A stretch of 64,000 bases of DNA from Micromonospora okii (GTDB lineage Bacteria; Actinomycetota; Actinomycetes; Mycobacteriales; Micromonosporaceae), in contig NZ_BBZF01000029.1 of the NCBI RefSeq assembly GCF_020884795.1, positions 1 through 64,000 of the forward strand, given 5' to 3'. Under the pieces are notes generated by a model that saw nothing but the letters and a program-made list of their open reading frames with translations, ran no database searches and was not told the DNA's origin. Shown here piece by piece: positions 8,760 to 17,694 of this stretch; the stretch's first letter is position 1; every line of letters begins with the position of its first letter. Position numbers and translations under genes: made by a program.

Positions 8760-8906
8760 GCAGCAACTCTTCGCCTTGCCGTATGGTCTGTTGTCGTCGG
8801 AGTTGCTGTTGCGGGTGAGCCGGGCGTCGGAGCTGCGGGTGCCGTCGTCGCAGAACCAGGCGCTGCGTTGGTCCCAGCCGTCGATGAGTACGACGTAGAT
8901 CGACAT
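8736..8906 (-). pseudogene. Small hypothetical gene truncated by ISAs1 insertion
   Basis: Starts at an ATG preceded by GGAGGGAGACCGC. The product begins MSIYVVLIDGWDQRSAWFCD and runs about 50 residues before reading into the right inverted repeat of the ISAs1 element (final residues RAPAKS come from the repeat). The native C terminus is therefore lost. I do not recognise the family. It and the next gene probably belonged to a co-transcribed pair reading toward 8.7 kb. Confidence 0.55.
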
Positions 8907-8953
8907 GCGGTCTCCCTCCTCGCGGTGGCCGTTGCGCATTCGTCGGTAACGGG

Positions 8954-9181
8954 TCACATGAGCGACATCTGTTCGTGGTCGGGAAGGTTGAAGTGCACTA
9001 CGCGAGCAGGCTCGATGTTGCCAGTGCGGATCAGTTCGTGGGCTTCGCGGGCGTTGCGGACGTAGACGGGCACCACGGGCGGGAGCCGGTGCAGGGAGGC
9101 GGGGCTGGGGCGCGGGATGCCGTGGGGTCGGCGGCGGATGTAGATGGCGATGCCGTAGGCGCTGTCGACGGTGACGCCCAC
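8954..9181 (-). CDS. Hypothetical protein, possibly 5'-truncated
   Basis: 75 codons from a GTG at 9181. The frame is open for nine more codons upstream to a TGA, so no better start exists. The sequence (GVTVDSAYGIAIYIRR...VVPVYVRNAREAHELIRTGNIEPARVVHFNLPDHEQ) has the composition of a real protein and lies 47 bases upstream of the truncated gene at 8906. I do not recognise it; the abrupt beginning suggests it may be a fragment. Confidence 0.45.
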   Translation of the reverse strand: MGVTVDSAYGIAIYIRRRPHGIPRPSPASLHRLPPVVPVYVRNAREAHELIRTGNIEPARVVHFNLPDHEQMSLM

Positions 9182-9498
9182 GGGGTCGAAGTCGACGCGG
9201 GTAGCTCAAGCGATCAACCGTAAGCAGGTGCGATGCGATGCCCTCGCTCGGCCGCCGGTGACCGCCAACCTGCTCGCGAACAGCCCGCAGACGCAGCTGA
9301 CGCTTCACTCGCCGGCCGGGCGCCCTGGGAGGTCGGCCCGGCCGGTCGGCAGCGGGAACTGGACATGCTGACCAACCGCGTCCACCGCTTCGCCGTGTTG
9401 GGCCCGTTCTGGCCCGGCGACGGCCTGGCCACTCCTCAACCCGGTAGGAGTGCGACCACGGTGTTGGTTGGTCCGCCGAAAAGCCGCGGCTCCGCGAG
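9182..9498. other. Intergenic stretch downstream of jetD
   Basis: About 317 bases between the end of jetD and the hypothetical gene at 9181. Frames on both strands exist but their translations look like unused GC-rich frames. No convincing hairpin terminator, repeat or gene seen. Confidence 0.4.
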
Positions 9499-10599
9499 TC
9501 ACCCAGCGCCACTAAGCACTTCTCGTCGCCAGGTGGGATTCGACCACCAAGCGCGGTCGAGCACCTCCTGCGCAATGCGATTCCCAGTCGTCAGGAGGTC
9601 GGCAGTCTGCTGGCGCAGATGCTGTGGGAGCCATTCTGCGGCTTGCTCGGCGACTCCGCGTTCGATCGGGCCGGACGGTGTCGTCGTTCCCGCAGCCAGC
9701 ATGGCTGCGTACGCGCTGGTCAGCGGGTATGGCAGCGGATGGTCGTGAGTTTCCAGGTTGGCGGTCAGGGTGAGCGGAATGTCGAGGCCGTCGAGGTCGA
9801 GGTCCCCGGCGTACCAGATCCTCGCGGGCGGCTCGCGTAGCTGGAGGTGTTCGGTGACGTGGAGGGTGGGTTCGGCGAAGGCGGCTTCCCAACCGTTGGA
9901 GAACGCGACCGCGGCGAACGGGCTGGGGTCGTGACGGAGCGCTCGCCAGGCGGAGTCGAACGTCGACTGGTTCTCGATGAGAAGCAGGTCGCCGTGGTCG
10001 GCGAGGCGGGCGGCGCGTAGGGGTGGGATGGGACGTTCGTAGGCCAGCTCTTGAGGGCTGAGGCGGTGGGCGGCGAAGATGCTGCTGGCTTCGATGCGGG
10101 CGAGTTTCTTTTCGTCGCCGAAGATGTCGAGGGAGCGTTCCTCGCGGGCGACGATCGGCGGTGGGCCGGCGAGGTGTTCGAGGAGCCAGGTGTTGATCTC
10201 TCGCAGGCTGGCGCGGATCCCGGCTCCAGGCCGGCTGATCCGGGTCCACTCGCGTAGCCATCTGGATATGGTCGGGGCCCAGAAGACGGTGTCCAGGTCG
10301 ACGCTGATCGTGGCCGGGGCGAGGTCGGTGATGACGGTGATCCAGGCCGGTAGTGCGGGCTGGGCGGTCTGGTCCCAGAGTTTCTTGCCTTGTGGGGGTT
10401 CCAGCCGTCCAGCGGCGGCGAGGGTGTCGAGGGCGGCGCGCAGGCGGGCGCGGGCGCCGGAGCGGGTGGCGGCGTGCTGCTCGATCTGCGCCTGGATGCT
10501 CATCAGGCTGACTAGGGAAATCCGGGTACGGCCGGTGCTCGTGGCGTGGGTAGCCAGGGCGTCGTAGAGGCGCTCGGTGAGCGGGGACGTCGCGGTCAT
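9499..10599 (-). CDS. jetD: Wadjet protein JetD, TOPRIM-like nuclease subunit
   Basis: 366 residues. Its position after jetABC and its sequence fit DUF3322/DUF2220 JetD proteins. The C-terminal half has a TOPRIM-like fold: LLLIENQSTFD supplies the conserved Glu strand and IWYAGDLDLDGLDIPL the D-x-D-x-x-G metal site. In studied Wadjet systems JetD is the nuclease that cuts the plasmid once the JetABC motor has fully extruded it. The gene starts in an ATGA overlap with the jetC stop, so it is translationally coupled. It is the last gene of the row. Confidence 0.92.
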   Translation of the reverse strand: MTATSPLTERLYDALATHATSTGRTRISLVSLMSIQAQIEQHAATRSGARARLRAALDTLAAAGRLEPPQGKKLWDQTAQPALPAWITVITDLAPATISVDLDTVFWAPTISRWLREWTRISRPGAGIRASLREINTWLLEHLAGPPPIVAREERSLDIFGDEKKLARIEASSIFAAHRLSPQELAYERPIPPLRAARLADHGDLLLIENQSTFDSAWRALRHDPSPFAAVAFSNGWEAAFAEPTLHVTEHLQLREPPARIWYAGDLDLDGLDIPLTLTANLETHDHPLPYPLTSAYAAMLAAGTTTPSGPIERGVAEQAAEWLPQHLRQQTADLLTTGNRIAQEVLDRAWWSNPTWRREVLSGAG

Positions 10600-13500
10600 G
10601 CCGGATCCGCCAGTACGGGGGCGTCCGCTGGTTCGTCGCTCGCGTTGTTCGTGATCGGGATCGTCGTGCCGAGGGAGGCGTCGGTGATGGACACGACCGC
10701 GGAGGACATGCCCAGGCTGGGAACTGCGGGGCTGGCGGTGAGGGGCTGGCGACGTAGCTGGTGCGGGATGGTGGCGGTGGGGATCGCGGCGGGCGCGACG
10801 ATGGTGTGGTTGTTGGCGGTGGTTTCGACTTTGAGTTGGATCCAGTGGGAGAAGGCGCTCAGGGCGTGTTCGTCGCGTGAGGGGGTCATGAGGATGAGCT
10901 GCACGTTTAGGCCGCGGGCGACGTGCTGGATGAGGCGTAGCAGGCCGGGTTCGCTGACTTTGGCGAAGATGTTGTCGATAACCAGGAAGGTGGGGTTGTT
11001 GGTGCGCATCGACTGCATGAGCGCGGCGATGAGGATGCCGGCGGTGACGCCTTCGCCGCCGGAGGTGCGCCGGGCGAGTTGTTCGATCGGGTAGTGGGTG
11101 CCGTCAAAGGGAACCTTGGGGATCAGGATGGAGACCGACAGGTTGGCGGTGATGGCTTCCACCAGGCGGTGCATCGGTGACTGGTCGTCGTCGGCACCGG
11201 TGGTGATCATCCGCTGGAATGCTTCTCGGAGTTGATCGGTGCGGGCTTCGCGGCCGACTTCGCTCCAGCTGATGCGTAGGAAGTCCTGGCCGGCCCAGCG
11301 GCCGAGTTTCGGGTCGTTGGGCAGCCGGGATTGTTTGGTGGTGGAGACGATGCGTCCGCGAATGGTCTCGATAATGTTCTTGACCCCGCGGGCGGAGGCG
11401 TCGAGTTCTTTTTCAAAGTTTTTCAGCTCGCTTTGTACCGCGGACAGGCGCTGGCTGGCGTTGTGGTGGTTGCTGGCGGCGTTGCTGATGAGTTCGTCGA
11501 CGGTTTCGGATTTGAGTCGGTCGACGATTTTCGCGGCAGCGTCCTTGGAGGCGCGGCTGCTGCACTGCCGTAATGCCTCGGCGTGGGCGTGGGTGCGGTT
11601 CTCGGCGTGGCGGTAGCGGCGGTCGACGTTCTCAAGGTTGCCGATGGTCCGGTCGACCAGGGGCTGAAGGTCGTCGGGGTTGAGCCGGTCCAGGGCGGGG
11701 GTGAAGGCGTCGAGGTTGCCGCTGTCGGCGGCTTCGTCGAGCGCTTCGCGGATCAGGGTGAGCCGTGCGGTTGCGGGATCGATGTCGCCACCCCCGGGTT
11801 GTTCCCGGAATCGCAGGTCGGTCAGGTCGATGTGCCGCCCGAGTTTGCCGGGGGCGGCCAGGGTGGTCGCGGCGGTCTCGAGACGGCTGGCGAATCGGTC
11901 CTTGACGGTCGAGGTGAAGGCGGTCAGCCGGATCTGGGCGGCGACCGAGGCGTCAAGTGTGGCAGCGGCGTCGGCGCGTTGGCCGGCGGCGCCGCTGATG
12001 CTCTTCTCCAGCTGTTGTTGGAGTTGGATGAGAGTGGCGAGGCTGCCGGAGTTCCACTGGACCAGCAGCGTGGTGTTCGCGCCGTCAATGCCTTGTGCGG
12101 TGGCGAGGTCGCGGAGCGCGCCGCGTTCGCGTTCGGTGAGTTCCGCGCGGTGTTCCTTGGCTTGGTCGACGTTGTCGCAGGCGTCCGCGAGGTCTTGGTC
12201 CCAGGCGGCTTGGGACCTCTGCGGATCGTCGGTGTGGCGCTGTGCGGCGTCGTGGACGGCTTGGGCGTCGAGGTCTTTGAGCTTTTTGGTGATCTGTTCG
12301 ATGGTCTTGTCCGCGTCGCGCATGGTCAGCCGCAGTTCGTCGTCGGTGACCAAGCCGTCGTACTCGGCTTGCAGCGCGAACACCTGCTCGTGCAGGGCAT
12401 CGGTCGAGGTCGCGCCAAACGCCGCGGTCGACGTGCCGGGCGGTGCCGGATGGGTGCGTACGACGGCGGACACGAGGGTCTGCCGGCTCTGCAGGTCGTG
12501 TTCTTTCACTGAGAGCGCGATCAGGCGCCGGCCACAGTCCTCGCGGGTGCGTTCCAGGTCTTGGCCGCGGTCCTTGTCCTGCTGGATCTGCCGCTCGGCG
12601 TTGTCACGCCGGCTCTGGGCGTCGGCTTGGCGCTGGTCCAAGTCCGCAGCCTCAGATTCGAAGACGACCAGGGGCTGCACGCTCCTGGCCTCGTCGAGGG
12701 CAGTGCGTTCCGTCTCCCGGTAGCCCTCGGCCTGCTCGCGGGATTCCTCGGCCAGGGAGTTCGCGTCTGCCGCTGCGCGCTCGTGCTCGTTCTGTTGCTC
12801 GACGAGCGCGGCCTTGTCCTCGTGCAGGGCGGTGATCTCGGCAGCGAGCCGGTCGCGGGCGCCGGCGCCGATGTGGGTTTGCCATCGGTCGAGGTCGTGC
12901 AGCAGTTGCTCGACGGTGCGGGCGCGGTCTTGTGCGGCATCGCGCTCGTGCAGGGCCTGCTCGTGGCGGCTGTTGGCGGTCGTGGCGGCTTCGCGGCCGG
13001 CGTTTTTGTCCCAGTGTGCGGGGTCGGGCAGCAGTACCGCCCGTTGCGGCTGATCGGTGCCGGTGCTGGGTTGGAACGCGGCGGCGGTGGTCAGCACGAC
13101 GGGTGCGGAGAGGTTGACCTCGCCGGCGTGGGCGGTAAGCCAGTCCGCGACCTGCTGGTAGTCGTCGTCGATGGTGACGATCAGGCCGTCGGCGACCTCG
13201 GGGTGCCGGTGGGCGAAGTCCTGGGCGACGTGCGGGGGCAGGTCGGCCAGGCACTGCCAGCCGGGACGCACCGCGCGAGTGGTGGCGGTGCGTACGCGTT
13301 CGGCCAGGGCCTCGATATCGTGGCGGGGTGGCAGGAGCTGGGTGCGGTTCAGGGCGTCGACGTCGCGTTCGATCTGCCCGGCGGTGATGCTGTGGTCGCG
13401 GATCTGGGAGCGTAAGGATTCGCGGTGCTCGCGCAGGGCGGAGGCGAGGATGTCGGCGTGCTCGTCCAGCGATACCGGGTCGAGGTCGATCAGGCCCGAC

Positions 13501-15239
13501 GCTAGCAGGGCGGCGACCAGCTCATCGCTGGTTTGGTTCCAGGTGCGCAGTCGTTGCTCGGCGGTGACGATCTGTTCGCCGACCGTGGTTATCCGGCGTT
13601 GCAGGGCCCTGGCGTCGGCGGCGGCGCTCTTGCCCGCCGCGGTGGCAGCCGCAGCAGCCGCGAGGGCCTTGTTGCGTTCATCGTGGGCGTCCTGGGCGAC
13701 CCGCTGGTGGCGGCCCTGTGCTTGCTCGCCGGTCTCGCTGGGCAGAACGGTGCCGGACTCACGGAGCTCGCGCCGCAGGAGTTCGCCGTCCTTGCGCCGC
13801 TGGGCGACATCTTCGAGATCACGGCGCGCGTCGGCGTGCTGGCCTGCCAGCACCGGCTGCGCGGCGGCGATGCGCTGCAGTTCTTTGCGGGCGGTGGTGT
13901 CGTCGGCGGTGATCTGCGTGCGCTGCCCGGCGAGGCCTTCGGCCTCGGCGGTGTAGCGGGCGGTCAGAGCGTGAGCTGCGCAGGCGAGACGACCCCGCAG
14001 CGGCGCGGCTTCGCGGACTTTGCGGTCGAGTTGCTCGGCCGCGTGCTGTTTGATCTGTGATGCGGTCGCTGACGAGGCGATCAACGTGCTGGCGCGAGCG
14101 ACCTGCTGGTGATGCTCGGCGTCGGTGACGCGCTGGCGGGCGGTGTCTAGGTCCGCGCGGACCTGGTCGAGTTCCATCTGCCGGCGCCGCATCATCGAGG
14201 CCGCGTGTTGCTGACGCAAGTGCCGATGGCGCTGCGCCGCGCCGTCGCGTCGTTCCCGGGCGTCATTGACGATGGCGTCGACCCGGACCAGGGCCGTGCT
14301 GGTCAGCGCCGTCCACTGCTCGACCACATGGCTGGCCTGCGCCCACTGGGTGAGGGCGGCGGCGCGGGCGGCCAGCTCGGTGGTGTAGGTGGCGGCGGAG
14401 TCGGCCAGCTGGCCGGTGTGCTTGATCGCCTGTTGCAAAAACTGGTCGGTGGCCAGGTTAACCGTCCGGGCGGCGACCTTGCCGCGCAGCCGGCCCAGTT
14501 CGGTCGTGATGACCGTGGTGTCGGCGTCGTCGGCGAGGATGTCGATGAGGCTATTGATGAACGTACGGGAGCTGCTGTAGGTGAACAGCCGGTCCGTGGC
14601 ACCCTCATCGACGTTCATCCGCAGCAGGAACTGGCGCAGGAAGTCCAGGTCGAAGTTGCGCGATCGGAGTTCGTCGCGCCAGTGGTTGTCGCGGGTCTCG
14701 TCGGCCAGTTGCAGGCTGGGATCTTGATGTTTCACGGCGATCAGGTGGTCGAAGAACGCGTCGTGGTCGACCGGTTCCCCGGTTTCCGAGCGCAACGGCA
14801 AGGTGTCGAAGGTCAGCTTGTCGTTGCTGACGAAGCAGAAGAAGCGCTCGTCGGCGCGTTCCTGCGCTTCGTTGTCACGCCAGGCGGCGTAACCGGCGAC
14901 CAGGCGGGGCACCTGGCCGAACAGGTTCGGTGCGGCGCCGGGGATGGCGTGCTCGCAGACGACGTAGGTGGTCTGGCCGACGGGAATGTAGTGGTCGAAC
15001 TCCTTTGCCGGGCCGGACTTCTTCTGCGCGCGTTGCGACATCTTGGCCAGGAACTTGTTGCGGTGTGGTTCGTAGAGGTGCATCCACATCGAGATGAAGG
15101 TGGTCTTGCCGCCACCGTTTTGCAGCATGATCACGACGTCTTCGGTGTCGATTCCGGCGCGCATGTCGATGATCAGGTCGGGGAACCGCGGGCGTTCGAT
15201 ACCGACGTTCACCAGGCGGATCCGGGTCGGGGTGAGCAT
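10596..15239 (-). CDS. jetC: Wadjet protein JetC, SMC/MukB-like ATPase
   Basis: 1,547 residues from an ATG that overlaps the jetB stop as TGATG; a frame open far upstream to 15770 only mirrors jetB. The head has Walker A LQNGGGKTTF (residues ~39-48), then a long coiled coil with a hinge-like middle, and at the C terminus the ABC signature TSGGEGVTAG and a Walker B strand FLVIDN (~1418-1423). This is the DNA-extruding ATPase of Wadjet, related to MukB. Two points are unusual: the residue after the Walker B Asp is Asn instead of the Glu normally used for ATP hydrolysis, and about 75 Pro/Thr/Ala-rich residues follow the last conserved block. Confidence 0.92.
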   Translation of the reverse strand: MLTPTRIRLVNVGIERPRFPDLIIDMRAGIDTEDVVIMLQNGGGKTTFISMWMHLYEPHRNKFLAKMSQRAQKKSGPAKEFDHYIPVGQTTYVVCEHAIPGAAPNLFGQVPRLVAGYAAWRDNEAQERADERFFCFVSNDKLTFDTLPLRSETGEPVDHDAFFDHLIAVKHQDPSLQLADETRDNHWRDELRSRNFDLDFLRQFLLRMNVDEGATDRLFTYSSSRTFINSLIDILADDADTTVITTELGRLRGKVAARTVNLATDQFLQQAIKHTGQLADSAATYTTELAARAAALTQWAQASHVVEQWTALTSTALVRVDAIVNDARERRDGAAQRHRHLRQQHAASMMRRRQMELDQVRADLDTARQRVTDAEHHQQVARASTLIASSATASQIKQHAAEQLDRKVREAAPLRGRLACAAHALTARYTAEAEGLAGQRTQITADDTTARKELQRIAAAQPVLAGQHADARRDLEDVAQRRKDGELLRRELRESGTVLPSETGEQAQGRHQRVAQDAHDERNKALAAAAAATAAGKSAAADARALQRRITTVGEQIVTAEQRLRTWNQTSDELVAALLASGLIDLDPVSLDEHADILASALREHRESLRSQIRDHSITAGQIERDVDALNRTQLLPPRHDIEALAERVRTATTRAVRPGWQCLADLPPHVAQDFAHRHPEVADGLIVTIDDDYQQVADWLTAHAGEVNLSAPVVLTTAAAFQPSTGTDQPQRAVLLPDPAHWDKNAGREAATTANSRHEQALHERDAAQDRARTVEQLLHDLDRWQTHIGAGARDRLAAEITALHEDKAALVEQQNEHERAAADANSLAEESREQAEGYRETERTALDEARSVQPLVVFESEAADLDQRQADAQSRRDNAERQIQQDKDRGQDLERTREDCGRRLIALSVKEHDLQSRQTLVSAVVRTHPAPPGTSTAAFGATSTDALHEQVFALQAEYDGLVTDDELRLTMRDADKTIEQITKKLKDLDAQAVHDAAQRHTDDPQRSQAAWDQDLADACDNVDQAKEHRAELTERERGALRDLATAQGIDGANTTLLVQWNSGSLATLIQLQQQLEKSISGAAGQRADAAATLDASVAAQIRLTAFTSTVKDRFASRLETAATTLAAPGKLGRHIDLTDLRFREQPGGGDIDPATARLTLIREALDEAADSGNLDAFTPALDRLNPDDLQPLVDRTIGNLENVDRRYRHAENRTHAHAEALRQCSSRASKDAAAKIVDRLKSETVDELISNAASNHHNASQRLSAVQSELKNFEKELDASARGVKNIIETIRGRIVSTTKQSRLPNDPKLGRWAGQDFLRISWSEVGREARTDQLREAFQRMITTGADDDQSPMHRLVEAITANLSVSILIPKVPFDGTHYPIEQLARRTSGGEGVTAGILIAALMQSMRTNNPTFLVIDNIFAKVSEPGLLRLIQHVARGLNVQLILMTPSRDEHALSAFSHWIQLKVETTANNHTIVAPAAIPTATIPHQLRRQPLTASPAVPSLGMSSAVVSITDASLGTTIPITNNASDEPADAPVLADPA

Positions 15240-15997
15240 CAGTTCTCCGTCGTCTCGAAGCTTGTGGTGTGCTCGCGCAAGGCGTTGAACAGGGGGTTCA
15301 TGAGGAAGTCGCGGTATTGCAGCAGCAGGCGTCGCTTCATCCGGTACCGCTTGCGTTCGGCGGGCTTGTCGCGGGTGGTGTCGAGGGTGAGTCCGATCTC
15401 GGCGAGCCCGTCGAGGGTCTTGTAGACCAGGTAGCTGGTGGTCCCTCGGGAGATGGCGTGGTCGGTCTTGCTGTAGGCGTCGCGGGAGGTCCACCACGAC
15501 CACAGCGGGGTATCGTCGTCGCTCAGGTCGCTCGGCATGTCGGCACGGCCGGCCTGCTGCTGCTCGCAGAAGTCGCGGATGTACTGCTCCAACTCCTGCA
15601 CCGAGATCGGCAGCTGGGAGCGTTGCGGGTCGTCGAGGAACGACTCGACGTCGATGCCGGTCGGGAAATGCCGGGCCAGCAAGGCGACGATGACCAGCAT
15701 CCGGGCAGCCCGGTCGTCGGCGTCGCCCTTGTTCCAGGCCAGGTCGCCGGTGCCGGTCGGCCACGCCCACGGACTCGATGGCCGGGGGTAGACGATCAGG
15801 CCGATGTCCTCGGAGGCGTCGGTGACCTCGCAGTCCACGCCGTCGAGCACCTCGTCTACTGCGGTGCGGAACTCGCCGTCGATCACATAGCGCTGCGCGA
15901 GGTGCCGGTAGTCGGCGCCGGCCCCGCTAGCGCCCGGGGTGCGGGTGATGTCGGTGGCGTAGCCGATCAGGCGGCCGACATCGACGAGGTCGGTCAT
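15239..15997 (-). CDS. jetB: Wadjet protein JetB, MukE-like kite subunit
   Basis: 252 residues, the expected size and position for the DUF4194/JetB kite protein that bridges JetA and the JetC heads. Visible features are winged-helix-like segments (ARMLVIVALLARHFPTGIDVESFLDD; DHAISRGTTSYLVYKTLDGLAEIGLTL). The start at 15997 overlaps the jetA stop as ATGA and the stop overlaps the jetC start as TGATG, giving tight coupling and probably fixed stoichiometry. Confidence 0.9.
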   Translation of the reverse strand: MTDLVDVGRLIGYATDITRTPGASGAGADYRHLAQRYVIDGEFRTAVDEVLDGVDCEVTDASEDIGLIVYPRPSSPWAWPTGTGDLAWNKGDADDRAARMLVIVALLARHFPTGIDVESFLDDPQRSQLPISVQELEQYIRDFCEQQQAGRADMPSDLSDDDTPLWSWWTSRDAYSKTDHAISRGTTSYLVYKTLDGLAEIGLTLDTTRDKPAERKRYRMKRRLLLQYRDFLMNPLFNALREHTTSFETTEN

Positions 15998-17637
15998 GCG
16001 TTCTCTCCCGGTTGGGGGCCGCCGGCGGGGGCGGGCGTGAGCAGAAGGTCGTCGCCGGACGCGCCCGGCAGATCCAGGACTGTGCCGTCGCGGGTGACGG
16101 TGATCCGGTCGGGGTCCAGCAGGTCACGGTGGCGGATCAGCACGGCGGCGGCCTGTTCGTCGGCGAACTCCGCGGCGAGCGGGGGCGCGTAATTGGTCAG
16201 CACCAGCAGGCAGACCAGATGCGGCAGGGCTGCCTGGTCATCGGCGTTGCACAACTGCGGGTACTCGCGGACCGCCGTGCTCAGCAGCGCCGAGAGCCGG
16301 ATGGGGCGGCGGATGTCCCCGAGAAGCTCGCGCAAGGCGGCGCTGGTTTGCGCGCTCATCCATGTCGGTGGCGAGGTCAGCTCACCGACATCGAAGGGGT
16401 CATTGGCGGCGGCCGGGGTGGGCGTGCGTTTGCGGGGCGTGGTGGTCTCGAGCACAGCGTGGGCCGAGACGATCCGCGGCTTGCGTACTCCCATCAGTTG
16501 CAAACACAAAGGCTCCAGCAGGTGCCCGAGATCGCGCATCGTCAGGTCCAGCAGCGGCTTGAATAAGTTGTCCTCGGCGTCCAGCAGGGTGCCGCTGTAG
16601 CGGGTCCAGACCTGCCGGTCCTGTTCCTCCTCGAAGACCTGCTGGACCCGGGCCACCTCGTCCAAGACGGCGGCCAAGGTGTGGCTGCGCAGCTCCAGGA
16701 TCCGCCGGGTCTGCATCAGCTGCCGCGCCCCGGGCTCCCCTGGTTCCAGCCGTTGTTCCACCCGTGCTTTGAATTCCTCGGTCGTCGTCAACTGCTCGCG
16801 CAGCAGATCCAGCAGCTGGCCGATATGCGGCGCGACGTCGCTGGCATAGTCCACCGCGCGCACGTCGCGGCGCATCTGTGTGATCTGCGCGCGGATCTCG
16901 TCGACGGACACCTGCAAGGTCATGTGCTGGCGCTGGACGGAGGCCACGACCTCGTCGACGTCGCCGCGGGCCAGCTGCCGCTCCGCCACGATCAGGTCCG
17001 CGGCTCGGCGGTCCTCCAGATTGAGCAGGTAGAGCCCCTGGTGCATGTTGATCGCGCGGGCGTCCGCCTTCAGCGTCGGCTCTTGCTCGTCCTCGGCGCC
17101 GACGACCAGCAGATAGCTCAGCGGCTTCTCCCGCAGCTGGTACGGCTCGCCGGTCCAGTCGCCGTAGGGGTGCCGGATGGCCGAGCCGCCGCCGCTGCGG
17201 TTGAGCAGCACATCTACTGCGGCGCTCACTGCGTCGCGGTGTTCTTGTCCCGGCCGGTCCGGTCCGGCTCGGCGTGCGAGCGGAAGCAGCCCTTCGATCA
17301 GCTGCGCGCGGGTCCAGCCGCCAGCTAGACGGTCCTCCAGGACCAGGTGCAGGGCGCCTAGGGCGATTGACGGCAGGTCGTAGATGTCCCAGGACGGGTG
17401 GCTGCCGACCAGGTTTTGCAGGCGGATCGCCAGGGTCGCGATCATGCCGAAAGATTGCCGCTGTCGCGGTTGCCAATTGTTGACGAAGTCATCGAGTGCC
17501 GACTCCACCCGTACCTCAACCTCCCCCATCCTTTGGATGATTGCTCGTGTTCGGCCTTGATCTTCCGTCCGTCTGTGCGGTAAGCGGTAAACGTCATCGT
17601 GAACGAGTGGTACGACGGGAACTCGAGATTTAAACAT
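15994..17637 (-). CDS. jetA: Wadjet protein JetA, MukF-like kleisin subunit
   Basis: 547 residues, matching the DUF3375/JetA kleisin in order and composition: N-terminal winged-helix region (IATLAIRLQNLVGSHPSWDIYDLPS... GWTRAQLIEGLLPLARR), a long helical middle (QLLDLLREQLTTTEEFKARVEQRLE) and a C-terminal helical/wing domain. In the complex the kleisin closes the JetC ring and dimerises the motor. The ATG at 17637 has GGGGA 5 bases upstream; an internal Met at 17529 is the alternative. Only 57 bases separate it from the sbcC stop, so sbcDC and jetABCD likely share a transcript. Confidence 0.9.
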   Translation of the reverse strand: MFKSRVPVVPLVHDDVYRLPHRRTEDQGRTRAIIQRMGEVEVRVESALDDFVNNWQPRQRQSFGMIATLAIRLQNLVGSHPSWDIYDLPSIALGALHLVLEDRLAGGWTRAQLIEGLLPLARRAGPDRPGQEHRDAVSAAVDVLLNRSGGGSAIRHPYGDWTGEPYQLREKPLSYLLVVGAEDEQEPTLKADARAINMHQGLYLLNLEDRRAADLIVAERQLARGDVDEVVASVQRQHMTLQVSVDEIRAQITQMRRDVRAVDYASDVAPHIGQLLDLLREQLTTTEEFKARVEQRLEPGEPGARQLMQTRRILELRSHTLAAVLDEVARVQQVFEEEQDRQVWTRYSGTLLDAEDNLFKPLLDLTMRDLGHLLEPLCLQLMGVRKPRIVSAHAVLETTTPRKRTPTPAAANDPFDVGELTSPPTWMSAQTSAALRELLGDIRRPIRLSALLSTAVREYPQLCNADDQAALPHLVCLLVLTNYAPPLAAEFADEQAAAVLIRHRDLLDPDRITVTRDGTVLDLPGASGDDLLLTPAPAGGPQPGENA

Positions 17638-17694
17638 CTGTTCCCCGCAAATGCGCCCGGGAAGGCCGTGCTCGCGGATTATGAGTGCTGGCGG

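Noticed and set aside
8736..9575. A 279-codon minus-strand open frame joining the truncated gene to the region near jetD.
   Set aside because: The first 220 codons are Arg/Pro/His-rich nonsense and overlap another plausible gene; the real start is the ATG at 8906 with a good ribosome site.
11583..12512. Long plus-strand open frames antisense to jetC (also 12561-13415, 13171-13956 and 14205-15425).
   Set aside because: They are mirror frames of a GC-rich coiled-coil gene: translations are Val/Gly/Arg/Ala strings without motifs, while the minus strand gives an intact SMC protein.
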